Below are positions 19,218 through 27,734 of a stretch of DNA of 64,000 nucleotides, piece after piece. A model generated the notes under the pieces. It saw only the letters and a program-made list of their open reading frames with translations, was not told the DNA's origin and did not search any database. The stretch's first letter is position 1; each line of letters opens with the position of its first letter. The position numbers and the translations under genes are program-made. Origin of the DNA: Azospirillum melinis (GTDB lineage Bacteria; Pseudomonadota; Alphaproteobacteria; Azospirillales; Azospirillaceae); NCBI RefSeq assembly GCF_013340935.1, contig NZ_WHOS01000004.1:62001-126000 (forward strand). The letters run 5' to 3'.

Positions 19218-19985
19218 ATGCTCCAGCCGACACTGTCCGAACCCGTCCGCCCCGTCGCCGTCGCGCCTGTGGGCGAGACGATGCTGCAGGTCCGCAACAT
19301 CCAGTCCAGCTACCGCCGCGTCCCCGCCATCCGCGACATCAGCCTGACCCTGAACCGGGGCGAGATCGTCGCGCTGGTCGGCGGCAACGGCAACGGCAAA
19401 TCCACCACCCTGCGCGCCGTCGCCGGGCTGAACGCGCTCGACGGCGGGTCGATCCTGCTGAAGGGCCAGGACATCTCCGCGGTGCCTGCCCACGAGCGTG
19501 TGAAGCGTGGGCTGGTGCTGGTGCCGGAAGGCCGCCGCCTGTTCCCGCGCCTGACGGTTGAACAGAACCTGATGCTGGGCGGCTTCACCACCAGCGATGC
19601 GGCCAAACGCGAGCAAACGCTCCAATTCGCCTACGACACCTTCACCGTGCTCGGCGAACGCCGCCGCCAGCAGGCCGGCACCCTGTCGGGCGGCGAACAG
19701 CAGATGCTGGCGATGTGCCGCGGCCTGATGAGCCAGCCCGACCTCCTGATGCTGGACGAACCCTCCTGGGGCGTGGCGCCGAAGCTGGTGACCCGCATCT
19801 TCGAGACCATCCAGCTGATCCGCCAGCGCGGCATCACGGTGCTGCTGGTCGAACAGAATGTCCACCGCGCGCTGGAGATCGCCGACCGCGGCTATGTCAT
19901 CCAGACCGGTCGCGTCGTGATGGAAGGCAGCGGCCAGGACCTGCTCGGCAACGACGAGGTGCGGCAGGCGTATCTGGGCATGTGA
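19218..19985 (+). CDS. LIV-type ABC transporter ATPase (LivF-like)
   Basis: Second ATPase subunit, 255 residues from ATG 19218. Walker A GGNGNGKS is at residues 55-62, the signature is TLSGGEQQMLAMCRGL, Walker B is LLMLDEPSWGVAP and the switch is LLVEQNVHRAL. The N-terminus is about 20 residues longer than usual for LivF; an in-frame ATG at 19281 would give the normal length. The last transporter gene; the hydro-lyase gene begins 54 bp later. Confidence 0.94.
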   Translation: MLQPTLSEPVRPVAVAPVGETMLQVRNIQSSYRRVPAIRDISLTLNRGEIVALVGGNGNGKSTTLRAVAGLNALDGGSILLKGQDISAVPAHERVKRGLVLVPEGRRLFPRLTVEQNLMLGGFTTSDAAKREQTLQFAYDTFTVLGERRRQQAGTLSGGEQQMLAMCRGLMSQPDLLMLDEPSWGVAPKLVTRIFETIQLIRQRGITVLLVEQNVHRALEIADRGYVIQTGRVVMEGSGQDLLGNDEVRQAYLGM

Positions 19986-20039
19986 GAGTCTTTCCGTCGA
20001 CGAGCGCCATCCCTCCGACTCCTTTTCCGGACCATCCCC

Positions 20040-20825
20040 ATGACGACCACTCCCCTCTCCGCCGCCGAGCGCCTGCGCATCCGCAGCGGGGCCAACAGCG
20101 GCCAGACCGCCGGCCTCGCCCCCGGCCATGTCCAGGCCAACCTCGCCATCCTGCCGGCCGACTGGGCCGGCGACTTCCTGCGCTTCTGCCAGGCGAACCC
20201 GCGGCCCTGTCCGCTGCTGGCGGTGTCGGAGGTCGGCGACCCGCGCCTGCCGACGCTGGGCCACGACATCGACATCCGCACCGACGTGCCGCGCTACCGC
20301 GTCTATCGCGACGGCGTGCTGTCCGCCGAGCCGACCGACATCGGCGACCTGTGGCAGGACGATTTCGTCGCCTTCCTGATCGGCTGCTCCTTCTCCTTCG
20401 AAGAGGCCCTGCTGGCCGACGGGCTGCCGGTGCGCCACATCGCGATGAACCGCAATGTCCCGATGTACGAGACCAGCATCCCCTGCACCCCGGCCGGCCG
20501 CTTCGGCGGCACCATGGTGGTGTCGATGCGGCCGATGGTGCCGAAGGACGCCATCCGCGCCATTCAGATCACCTCGCGCTTCCCGTCGGTGCACGGCGCG
20601 CCGGTGCATTTCGGCGATCCGGCCGCCATCGGCATCCGCGACATCGCCCAGCCGGAACATGGTGAGGCGGTTCCCATCGAGCCCGGCGAGGTGCCGGTCT
20701 TCTGGGCCTGCGGGGTGACGCCACAGGTCGCGATCCGCAACGCCCGCCCGCCCATCGCCATCACCCACAGCCCCGGCGCCATGCTGATCACCGACCTGCT
20801 GAACACGCATCTGTCGGTGCTCTGA
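20040..20825 (+). CDS. putative hydro-lyase, D-glutamate cyclase-like (DUF1445)
   Basis: 261-residue member of the DUF1445 / YcsI family. The conserved blocks are [75 protein letters not shown] and [15 protein letters not shown]. The human homologue is D-glutamate cyclase, which converts D-glutamate to 5-oxo-D-proline, and in Bacillus the gene sits beside the kipI/kipA (pxpB/pxpC) genes. Here too pxpB, pxpC and pxpA follow, which supports a role in oxoproline/glutamate interconversion. The actual substrate has not been shown for this protein. Confidence 0.88.
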   Translation: MTTTPLSAAERLRIRSGANSGQTAGLAPGHVQANLAILPADWAGDFLRFCQANPRPCPLLAVSEVGDPRLPTLGHDIDIRTDVPRYRVYRDGVLSAEPTDIGDLWQDDFVAFLIGCSFSFEEALLADGLPVRHIAMNRNVPMYETSIPCTPAGRFGGTMVVSMRPMVPKDAIRAIQITSRFPSVHGAPVHFGDPAAIGIRDIAQPEHGEAVPIEPGEVPVFWACGVTPQVAIRNARPPIAITHSPGAMLITDLLNTHLSVL

Positions 20826-20911
20826 CCGCTCCTCTCCCCCGCTCCATCCCCTGCGATACCGGCCGCCGCGCGGGCATTCCGCCCCGCGCGGACACGGTGG
20901 AGGCTTGCCCG

Positions 20912-21685
20912 ATGCAGACCCCGTTTTCCGTTCGCCTGCTCTCTTCCAGCGTTCTGGGCTCCGTTCTTTTGCTGACCGCCGTCGCGGCGCCGGCCTCGGC
21001 CGACCAGCTGCGCATGGTGGCGCTCAGCTTCCCGCCGCTGATCTATGACGACGGCGGCAAGCCGGCCGGCATCGCCTACGACATCGTGACCGAGGCTATG
21101 AAAGCTGCCGGCCACAGCGTCACGGTGGAGATCATGCCCTGGGCTCGTGCGCTCGACACCGTGCGCGAGGGCGGAGCCGACGCCGTCTTCACCGCCTACA
21201 AGACGCCGGAGCGCGAGCAGTTCCTGAACTACTCGACCCAGGTGCTGGTGCCGCAGGTGGTGTCGCTGTTCGTGGCCAAGGACAGCGCCGTCAGCTTCGA
21301 CGGCGACCTGTCCAAGCTGGCCGACCGCAAGTTCGGCGTGGTCAACCAGATCAGCTACGGCTCCATCGTCGATGACGCGATCAAGACCGGTGTGCTGCCG
21401 GCGGTGGAGAAGTCCAACGACAGCGACAGCAACGTCAAGAAGCTGGTCTCCGGCCGTTTCGACGTGATGCCCAGCAACCGCTATGTTGCGCAGTATTTCC
21501 TGAAGCAGGCGGGCGCCCTGGACAAGGTCAAGGAACTGACCCCGGCGGTGCAGGACATTCCCAGCTACATCGCCTTCACCAAGGCGCGCGACACCGGCAA
21601 GCTGCGCGACGAGTTCGACGCTGGGGTCGCGGCGATGAAGGCAAGCGGCGCTTACCAGCAGATCCTGGACAAATACGCCCGCTGA
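20912..21685 (+). CDS. amino-acid-type periplasmic substrate-binding protein
   Basis: Family 3 (PF00497-like) solute-binding protein, 257 residues, with a signal peptide of about 30 residues ending APASA before DQLRMVALSFPPLIY. Motifs are GIAYDIVTEAMKAAGHSVTVEIMPWARAL and DAVFTAYKTPEREQFLNYS. The ATG at 20912 follows GGTGGAGG with good spacing; GTG 20897 is an alternative. No polar amino acid permease gene is beside it, so it is an orphan binding protein. It may serve a distant permease or present ligand to the chemoreceptor encoded at 23562. Confidence 0.88.
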   Translation: MQTPFSVRLLSSSVLGSVLLLTAVAAPASADQLRMVALSFPPLIYDDGGKPAGIAYDIVTEAMKAAGHSVTVEIMPWARALDTVREGGADAVFTAYKTPEREQFLNYSTQVLVPQVVSLFVAKDSAVSFDGDLSKLADRKFGVVNQISYGSIVDDAIKTGVLPAVEKSNDSDSNVKKLVSGRFDVMPSNRYVAQYFLKQAGALDKVKELTPAVQDIPSYIAFTKARDTGKLRDEFDAGVAAMKASGAYQQILDKYAR

Positions 21686-21730
21686 TCGGCTGGCGCGTTT
21701 CCCCCTTCGACCAGCTTTCGAGAAGCCGCC

Positions 21731-22498
21731 ATGAGCGTGACCACCCCGGTCCCGGCGCCCGTTCTGCGGGCGGCCGGGGACAGTGCCCTGATCGTCGAGT
21801 TGGGCGACGGCATCGCCCCGGATCTGAACGCCGCCGTCCACCGGCTCGACCGCCGCATCGCCGACGCCCAACTTCCGGGCATCGTCGAGACGGTGCCCAC
21901 ATACCGCTCGATCCTGGTGCAGTTCGACCCGGCGGTGACGGCGGCCGAACCGCTGGGCCAAGCCCTATTGGGGTTGGCAACCGGGCTGACGCAGGCGGTG
22001 GCGGAACCGCAGCTGCGCTGGATCGTGCCGGTCTGCTTCGGCGGCGCCCATGGCGAGGATCTGGACGAGGTGGCCCGCCGTTCCGGCCTCGGCACGGAGG
22101 AGGTGGTGCGGCTGCACTGCACCGCCGACTACCGGGTCTACATGCTCGGCTTCTCCCCCGGCTTCGCCTATCTCGGCGGGCTGCCGGAGGTGCTGCACCA
22201 GCCGCGCCGCGAGAACCCGCGCATGGTCACCCCGGCCGGCAGCGTCATGCAGGGCGGGGCACAGGCGGCGATCTCCCCCATCGCCATGCCCAGCGGCTGG
22301 CACCTGCTGGGCCGCACCCCGGCCCGGACGTTCGATCTCAAAAGGGAGCCGCCCTTCCTGCTGGCCCCCGGCGACCGCATCCGCTTCACCGCGATCAGCG
22401 CCGCCGAATATGACCGGCTGGAGGGGATGAGCGGCTACCTGCCCGACTGCGAGACGGTGACCCCATCCGTTACGCTGATGCAGGGAGCCGCGGCATGA
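21731..22498 (+). CDS. pxpB: 5-oxoprolinase subunit PxpB
   Basis: 255-residue KipI-like subunit of the bacterial ATP-dependent 5-oxoprolinase PxpABC. Family motifs are [42 protein letters not shown] and the N-terminal [10 protein letters not shown]. With PxpC it phosphorylates or activates 5-oxoproline using ATP, while PxpA opens the ring to L-glutamate. It overlaps pxpC by ATGA. In Bacillus the homologue KipI was first described as a kinase inhibitor, but the full pxpBCA set here favours the metabolic role. Confidence 0.93.
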   Translation: MSVTTPVPAPVLRAAGDSALIVELGDGIAPDLNAAVHRLDRRIADAQLPGIVETVPTYRSILVQFDPAVTAAEPLGQALLGLATGLTQAVAEPQLRWIVPVCFGGAHGEDLDEVARRSGLGTEEVVRLHCTADYRVYMLGFSPGFAYLGGLPEVLHQPRRENPRMVTPAGSVMQGGAQAAISPIAMPSGWHLLGRTPARTFDLKREPPFLLAPGDRIRFTAISAAEYDRLEGMSGYLPDCETVTPSVTLMQGAAA

Positions 22499-23517
22499 CC
22501 ACCCATCTGCGCGTCGCGGCAGCCGGTCCCAGCTCCACCATTCAGGACCGCGGACGGGTCGGCTATCAGCGCTACGGCGTGTCGGTGGCCGGAGCGGCCG
22601 ATCCGCTGCTGCATGCCGTCGCCAACGCCCTGGTCGGCAACCGGCCGGGGGAGGGGGCGGTGGAGTTCACCCTGGCCGGCGACAGCGTGACGGTCGAGGG
22701 CGGGCCGGTGCGCATCGCCGTCGCCGCCGATGCCGCCCTCACGGTGGATGGCGATCCGGTGCCGGGCTGGACCAGCCTGCGCCTGACCGACGGCCAGACC
22801 CTGCGCATCGGGAACTTGCGCAGCGGCATGCGCGGCTATTGGGCGGTGGAGGGCGGTTTCGCGCTTCAGCCGGTGCTGGGCAGCGTCGCCACCCACATAC
22901 GCAGCCGTATGGGCGGGCTGGACGGCGGGGTGCTGAAGGCCGGCGACCGGCTGCCGCTGGCCCTCGACCAGGCGGCGGACCGGGGCGAGCGCTGCCTCGA
23001 CCCCTCCCTGTTGCCGGCGCGGGGCGGGCGGCTGCGCGTCATGCTCGGACCGCAGCAGGACTATTTCACCCCCGCCGGGATCGAAGCCTTCCTGGAGGAG
23101 GACTACGCCCTCAGCCACGAGGCCGACCGCATGGGCTGCCGGCTGGATGGCCCGGTGATCGAACATTCCCGCGGCTTCAACATCACGTCGGACGGCATTC
23201 CGCTGGGGGCCGTGCAGGTCCCCGGCACCGGGCGGCCCATCGTGCTGCTGGCCGACCGCCAGACCACCGGCGGCTATCCCAAGATTGCCTGCGTCGTCGG
23301 CCCGGACGTCGCGGCCCTGGCACAGATGCGGCCCGGCGAGCGGCTGCGCTTCGCCGCCGTCGATGCGGCGGAGGCCGGACGCATCCAGGCCCGCCATCGC
23401 GAGCTGGTGGACGGCCTGCCGGCGCTTCTGCAATCGGCCGGCGGCTTCGCGCTCTACGACAGCGGCCGGCTGCTCGGCTTCAACCTGATCGGCGGCGCCG
23501 TCACCGGCTGGGACTGA
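22495..23517 (+). CDS. pxpC: 5-oxoprolinase subunit PxpC
   Basis: 340-residue KipA / biotin-dependent carboxyltransferase-family protein. It opens with [23 protein letters not shown] and carries [50 protein letters not shown], all typical. Works as a complex with PxpB; the carboxyltransferase-family label reflects fold only. Its start overlaps pxpB by ATGA. A chemoreceptor gene separates it from pxpA, which is unusual for the normally adjacent set. Confidence 0.93.
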   Translation: MTTHLRVAAAGPSSTIQDRGRVGYQRYGVSVAGAADPLLHAVANALVGNRPGEGAVEFTLAGDSVTVEGGPVRIAVAADAALTVDGDPVPGWTSLRLTDGQTLRIGNLRSGMRGYWAVEGGFALQPVLGSVATHIRSRMGGLDGGVLKAGDRLPLALDQAADRGERCLDPSLLPARGGRLRVMLGPQQDYFTPAGIEAFLEEDYALSHEADRMGCRLDGPVIEHSRGFNITSDGIPLGAVQVPGTGRPIVLLADRQTTGGYPKIACVVGPDVAALAQMRPGERLRFAAVDAAEAGRIQARHRELVDGLPALLQSAGGFALYDSGRLLGFNLIGGAVTGWD

Positions 23518-23561
23518 TCTCTCCTTTCCAACGCCCCAACACCCACAATGGAGTGGACCTG

Positions 23562-25136
23562 ATGCTGCAGCGTGTGGGCCGTACCCTTGCCATGCGTGTC
23601 GTCGTTCCCATCGCCCTGATGGTCACCGTCATCAGCGCGACCGGCATAGCCGCCGTCGTCACCGTCAACCGCGAGGATGCCCGCACAGCGTTGGAGGACA
23701 GGGCGGTGGTCACCGTCCGCGTCATCGCCGGCGGGCTGGCGGAGCCGCTATGGAACGTCGATGCCGACTCCGCCGCGGCGCAACTCGCCGCCCTCGCCAA
23801 CGATCCCGACTATCTCGGCAGCCGGGTGCTCGATCCCAAGGGACAGGTCTTCGCCAAGAGCGGCACCGTGTCGGACAGCGACCCGTCGGTGCTGGTCCGC
23901 CGCGCCGACATCCTGCGCAAGGCCGGCAGCCGGATGGACAAGCTCGGCACCGTGGAGATCCACCTGTCGCCCCGCCGCGCCGAACGGCAGGCGGCGGAGC
24001 GGGCGTGGCTGCTGGCCGGCGGCGGGCTGGCGGCGCTGGTCGCGCTGTGCGGCGTGCTGTTCCTGATGGTGCGCGGCGCCACCCGGCCCATCGTCCGCCT
24101 GACCGGGGTGATGACCCGACTGGCCGCCGGTGAGCGCGCGGTCGATGTGCCCTCGCTCGACCGCCGCGACGAGATCGGCCGTATGGCCGAAGCCGTGCAG
24201 GTCTTCAAGGAGCAGGGCGCCGCCAAGCAGCGGCTGGAGGCCGAACAGGTCGAACTGCGCCGGCAGGCCGAGGCGGAGCGTCATGCCGCCATCGCCGCGG
24301 TCGCCGACGATTTCGAACGGCGCGTCGGCAGCACGCTGGGAGAGGTGATGCGCACCACCGACGGCATGGGGCTCGCCACCCGCAGCCTTGCCGGCGTGGC
24401 GGATCACAACGGGCAGGTCAGCCGGCAGGCCGCCGGCAATGCCGCGGCGGTCAACGCCTCGGTGGACGGCATGGCCGCCGCGGTGGACGAGCTTGTCGCC
24501 TCCATCCGCGAGATCTCGGCCCAGGCCCAGCATTCTCAGTCCATCGCCGACGAGGCGTCGCGCCGCGCCAGCCGCGCCACCGATCAGGTGGCCGGGCTGG
24601 TCCAGGCGTCCGACCGGGTCTCGGCGGTGGTGACGCTGATCCACGCCATCGCCAAGCAGACCAACCTGCTGGCCTTGAACGCCACCATCGAGGCGGCGCG
24701 GGCCGGCGAGGCGGGGAAAGGCTTCGCCGTGGTGGCCGGCGAGGTGAAGGCGCTGGCGACCCAGACCGCCAAGGCGACCGAGGACATCGAGACCCAGATC
24801 CGCGCCATCCAGGGCTCCACCGGCTCCGCCGCCGATGAGATCGTCGAGATCGCCCGCGTGGTGGAGAGCCTCAGCCAGATCAGCGCTTCCATCGCCGCGG
24901 CGGTGGAGGAGCAGAACGCCGCGACGGCGGAGATCGGCCGCGGCGTCAGCGAGGCCGCCCAAGGCGTGCGCGCCCTGCTGGGGGACGTGAACGCCACCTC
25001 CGAAGTGGCCGGTCAGACCGGCGATGCCTCGGCGCAACTGGACACCGCCGCCGGCATGCTGGCCGACCAGATGGGGGCGATGCGCAGCGAGGTTGCCGGT
25101 TTCATCCATTCCCTGCGACAGTCGGATGCGGCGTGA
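23562..25136 (+). CDS. methyl-accepting chemotaxis protein
   Basis: Transmembrane chemoreceptor of 524 residues. TM1 is at about 12-34, a small periplasmic sensor at 35-147, TM2 at about 148-168 and HAMP ([39 protein letters not shown]) at 169-222. A long coiled-coil signalling domain follows. The CheA/CheW-binding hairpin tip ([36 protein letters not shown] region, residues about 365-395) is intact. The periplasmic part is too short for a double Cache domain. No CheB/CheR-tethering pentapeptide is visible at the C-terminus (SLRQSDAA). It is embedded between pxpC and pxpA on the same strand, suggesting it responds to oxoproline, glutamate or the transported ligand; that is inference. Confidence 0.93.
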   Translation: MLQRVGRTLAMRVVVPIALMVTVISATGIAAVVTVNREDARTALEDRAVVTVRVIAGGLAEPLWNVDADSAAAQLAALANDPDYLGSRVLDPKGQVFAKSGTVSDSDPSVLVRRADILRKAGSRMDKLGTVEIHLSPRRAERQAAERAWLLAGGGLAALVALCGVLFLMVRGATRPIVRLTGVMTRLAAGERAVDVPSLDRRDEIGRMAEAVQVFKEQGAAKQRLEAEQVELRRQAEAERHAAIAAVADDFERRVGSTLGEVMRTTDGMGLATRSLAGVADHNGQVSRQAAGNAAAVNASVDGMAAAVDELVASIREISAQAQHSQSIADEASRRASRATDQVAGLVQASDRVSAVVTLIHAIAKQTNLLALNATIEAARAGEAGKGFAVVAGEVKALATQTAKATEDIETQIRAIQGSTGSAADEIVEIARVVESLSQISASIAAAVEEQNAATAEIGRGVSEAAQGVRALLGDVNATSEVAGQTGDASAQLDTAAGMLADQMGAMRSEVAGFIHSLRQSDAA

Positions 25137-25176
25137 AAACGCCTGGGCCTTTGAAGAACGGACTGTGAGAAACGCC

Positions 25177-25938
25177 ATGCCGAGCATCGATCTGAACTGC
25201 GACATGGGGGAAGGGTACGGCGCCTGGACCATGGGCGACGACCGGGCGATGCTGGACATCGTCACCTCCGCCAACATCGCCTGCGGCTTCCATGCCGGCG
25301 ATCCCACCATCATGGCCGACACCGCCCGGCTGGCGGGGGAGAAGGGGGTGCGCATCGGCGCCCATCCCGGCTTCGAAGACCGCTCCGGCTTCGGCCGCCG
25401 CGTCATGCGCGGCATCACGACGACAGAGGTCGAGCGGCTGGTCGCCTATCAGGTCGGCGCTCTCCAGGCCTGTGCCGCGCTGTCGGGCCGGCAAGTGACC
25501 CATGTGAAGCCGCACGGTGCCCTTTACAACATGGCGGCGGTGGAGCCGGAGCTGGCTGGCGCCATCGCCCGCGCCGTCAAGGCGGTCGACTCCGCCCTGC
25601 TGTTCGTCGTCCCGCCGCTGAGCGCCATGGAGCGCGCCGGCCAGGACGTCGGCCTGCGCGTGGCGCGCGAGGCCTTCGCCGACCGCACCTATGAGGATGA
25701 CGGCACCCTGACGCCGCGCACGGTGGCCGGGTCGGTGATCCATGACCCGGATCTGGCCGCCGCCCGTGTGGTGCGGATGGTGCTGGACGGGGCCGTGGAG
25801 AGCCGGCACGGCACCCGGCTGCCCATCGTGGCGGACACCATCTGTGTCCATGGCGACACGCCGACCGCTGTCGCTATGGCGGCAACCGTCCGCCGCGCGC
25901 TGGAGGCGGCAGGGGTGACGGTCCGGGCGGTGGTCTAG
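25177..25938 (+). CDS. pxpA: 5-oxoprolinase subunit PxpA (LamB/YcsF family)
   Basis: 253-residue LamB/YcsF-family protein, the ring-opening subunit of bacterial 5-oxoprolinase giving L-glutamate. Diagnostic motifs: SIDLNCDMGEGYG at the N-terminus, SANIACGFHAGDP, IGAHPGFEDRSGFGRR, THVKPHGALYN and TICVHGDTP. ATG 25177 is 40 bp after the chemoreceptor. With pxpB and pxpC it completes the enzyme, so the island can feed oxoproline carbon and nitrogen into glutamate, which is also the end product of the hut genes in this window. Confidence 0.95.
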   Translation: MPSIDLNCDMGEGYGAWTMGDDRAMLDIVTSANIACGFHAGDPTIMADTARLAGEKGVRIGAHPGFEDRSGFGRRVMRGITTTEVERLVAYQVGALQACAALSGRQVTHVKPHGALYNMAAVEPELAGAIARAVKAVDSALLFVVPPLSAMERAGQDVGLRVAREAFADRTYEDDGTLTPRTVAGSVIHDPDLAAARVVRMVLDGAVESRHGTRLPIVADTICVHGDTPTAVAMAATVRRALEAAGVTVRAVV

Positions 25939-25993
25939 CGACTGCTGCCTGCCATGACGGCCTTCCCGGCCTGACGTCTCCCGTACAACGCGA

Positions 25994-26037
25994 GTGACCC
26001 CAACTTTTTGCATCGCAGCATGCAAAGAGCGGGTCAC
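25994..26037. promoter_or_regulatory. nested inverted repeats upstream of the porin-like gene
   Basis: Outer arms GTGACCC (25994-26000) and GGGTCAC (26031-26037) enclose inner arms TTTGCAT (26007-26013) and ATGCAAA (26020-26026), both 7-bp perfect. The structure lies 110 bp before the downstream ATG in an AT-richer spacer of 209 bp. It could be an operator for two dimers or a leader/terminator hairpin after pxpA. Confidence 0.5.
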
Positions 26038-26147
26038 AGTTTTGTCAGAATTTTAGACGAACATCCCTCAAACCGGAAAGGATACAAGAGGGCCGTATCG
26101 ACCAAACGGACAGTCGACCATCGGCCGAACAGCACAGGGCTTGCCAA

Positions 26148-26912
26148 ATGAAACGAAGCATTTCCATGCCTATTCTGGCGGCAATGGCGATTTTATCGGC
26201 AAGCGGTGCGTCTGCGGATATCCTATACCAAAAGGGTAGCTTTTCAGATCAGCGGCATTTCTTGGCCGTCGATGTTTCGTGGGGCGAACTGGAGATCGGG
26301 CAGGCGGACAGTGCCCGCAACCGGCTGGTCGGGGCGGCGGCCGTGCCGGCCTCCACCGGCGCCGGCAGCCGGACGGCGAAGCTGAGCTATTACACCCCGC
26401 CGCTGCGCGGTTTCGAACTGGGCGCCAGCTATACCCCGATGCCGCGCGGCGCCGGCGACATGCCCGACCCGCGCGAGGCCATGCATCTGGTTGAGGCGGC
26501 GGTGCGCAAGACCGTCCTGATGGGCGGCATCAGCACCCGCTTTTCCGCCGGGACCAGCCGGGCGCGGGTGCGCAGCGACAGCCGCCGTCTGCCGCGCCAG
26601 TCCTGGATCGTCGGCACCCAGTTCGCATGGCAAAGCGTGACGCTCGATGGCGATCTGCGCCAGCAGCAGGAGTCCGACGGCGTGTCGGTGCGCAGCCTCA
26701 ACGCGGCGCTGGCCTATGGGCGCGGCGACATGACCCTGTCCTTCCGGGCGCGGCGGACATTGCCGGAGAATGGCGCGGCCAGCGGCCATTACCTTGCCGA
26801 TCTGGCCTACCATATCACGCCGCGCTGGCAGGTGATGGCCGACACCAACATCGACACCGGGGCCGAATCCATGGGCACGGTGGTCAAGGTCGGCGCGCGT
26901 CTGGTGTTCTGA
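26148..26912 (+). CDS. porin-like outer membrane protein, small
   Basis: 254-residue secreted protein with a signal peptide MKRSISMPILAAMAILSASGASA. The mature part has alternating hydrophobic patterns typical of outer-membrane beta strands (AKLSYYTPPLRGFELGASYTP, AWQSVTLDGDLRQQ, AALAYGRGDMTLSFRARR) and a C-terminal strand ending VGARLVF with a terminal Phe, the barrel-assembly signal. It resembles gram-negative porins but is shorter than the usual 350-400 residues. No frameshift is seen; a small barrel of about 10-12 strands would fit. AT-rich first 40 codons contrast with the rest. Confidence 0.65.
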   Translation: MKRSISMPILAAMAILSASGASADILYQKGSFSDQRHFLAVDVSWGELEIGQADSARNRLVGAAAVPASTGAGSRTAKLSYYTPPLRGFELGASYTPMPRGAGDMPDPREAMHLVEAAVRKTVLMGGISTRFSAGTSRARVRSDSRRLPRQSWIVGTQFAWQSVTLDGDLRQQQESDGVSVRSLNAALAYGRGDMTLSFRARRTLPENGAASGHYLADLAYHITPRWQVMADTNIDTGAESMGTVVKVGARLVF

Positions 26913-26975
26913 CCGCAACGGGCGAGGCGGAGGAATGGCATCTCCCTCCCCCCGCCGCAGCCGGTGGCGAACCGG

Positions 26976-27647
26976 TCAGTTCGCCGCGAAGCAATAAAGC
27001 AGCCCGGCGCCGCCGGTGCTCTTCAGCGCGTCCTGGCTGCAGCCGCCGCGCGAGGCGTGTGAGGAGTTCCACGACTTCGCCGGCGGCTGCTCGTCCAGGC
27101 CCATCCGGTCATGGTGGCCAAGCATGGCCGCACCCTCGGTCCCGCTTCTGGTCCAGTTGCCGCAGGTCATGTCCTGGCCGGCGTCGAAGGCGGTGCCGTC
27201 CGGCTGCGACCCGGTCAGGATGTCGTGCGTGTTGGGCTGGTCGCCGCGGCCGTTGATCGTTTCGCCCTTCTCGTTCAGCGCGGTCTGCTTGGTCAGGGCG
27301 TTGGTGCCGTGCAGCTCTTCGACCGAGCGGGCAACCACCTCGCCCTTGGCGTTCTGCCAGGGGCCCTTGCCGATGCGGTCGCGCGCATTGACCGCCGGCT
27401 GGCCGTCGGCGGCCTGGGTGCTGAGATAGGCCCGCCATGTGCGGCTGCCGGCGCCCGCCGCCTGGGCCAGCTGCTGGCAATGCTGGTCGGCACCGGCCAG
27501 CCCGCCGAGATCGGCCCCCTTGCCGCTGCCCACGCTGGTGACGAAGAAGGTCATGGCGGACGGGCCGGCCTGCTGCGCCGAAGCCGCTGCCGGGATCGCC
27601 AACAGGAAGGCCGCCGCCGCCGCGGTCCGGATGCTCGCACCGATCAT
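26976..27647 (-). CDS. secreted endostatin/lectin-like protein
   Basis: 223-residue exported protein with a signal peptide ending AAASA. The mature sequence (MTFFVTSVGSGKGADLGGLAGADQHCQQLA, TWRAYLST, GDQPNTHDILTGSQPDGT, TCGNWTRSG, HHDRMG and a C-terminal SRGGCSQDALKSTGGAGLLYCFA) matches the bacterial family related to the C-type-lectin-like fold of collagen endostatin. It has four cysteines that could form two disulfides. Function in bacteria is unknown; ligand binding at the envelope is a reasonable guess. Followed leftward by nothing on its strand. Confidence 0.7.
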   Translation of the reverse strand: MIGASIRTAAAAAFLLAIPAAASAQQAGPSAMTFFVTSVGSGKGADLGGLAGADQHCQQLAQAAGAGSRTWRAYLSTQAADGQPAVNARDRIGKGPWQNAKGEVVARSVEELHGTNALTKQTALNEKGETINGRGDQPNTHDILTGSQPDGTAFDAGQDMTCGNWTRSGTEGAAMLGHHDRMGLDEQPPAKSWNSSHASRGGCSQDALKSTGGAGLLYCFAAN

Positions 27648-27734
27648 GGTTTCTCTCCCTTTGCCGTTGTTTTCCCCGCCAGATCAGCCCCTGCCGGCGG
27701 AGCCAGTTGGAAGGAGACGCTCCGGCCCGGCGAT

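Noticed and set aside
20897..20911. GTG 20897 as the start of the orphan binding protein
   Set aside because: ATG 20912 has a better-spaced GGTGGAGG and gives a cleaner signal peptide.
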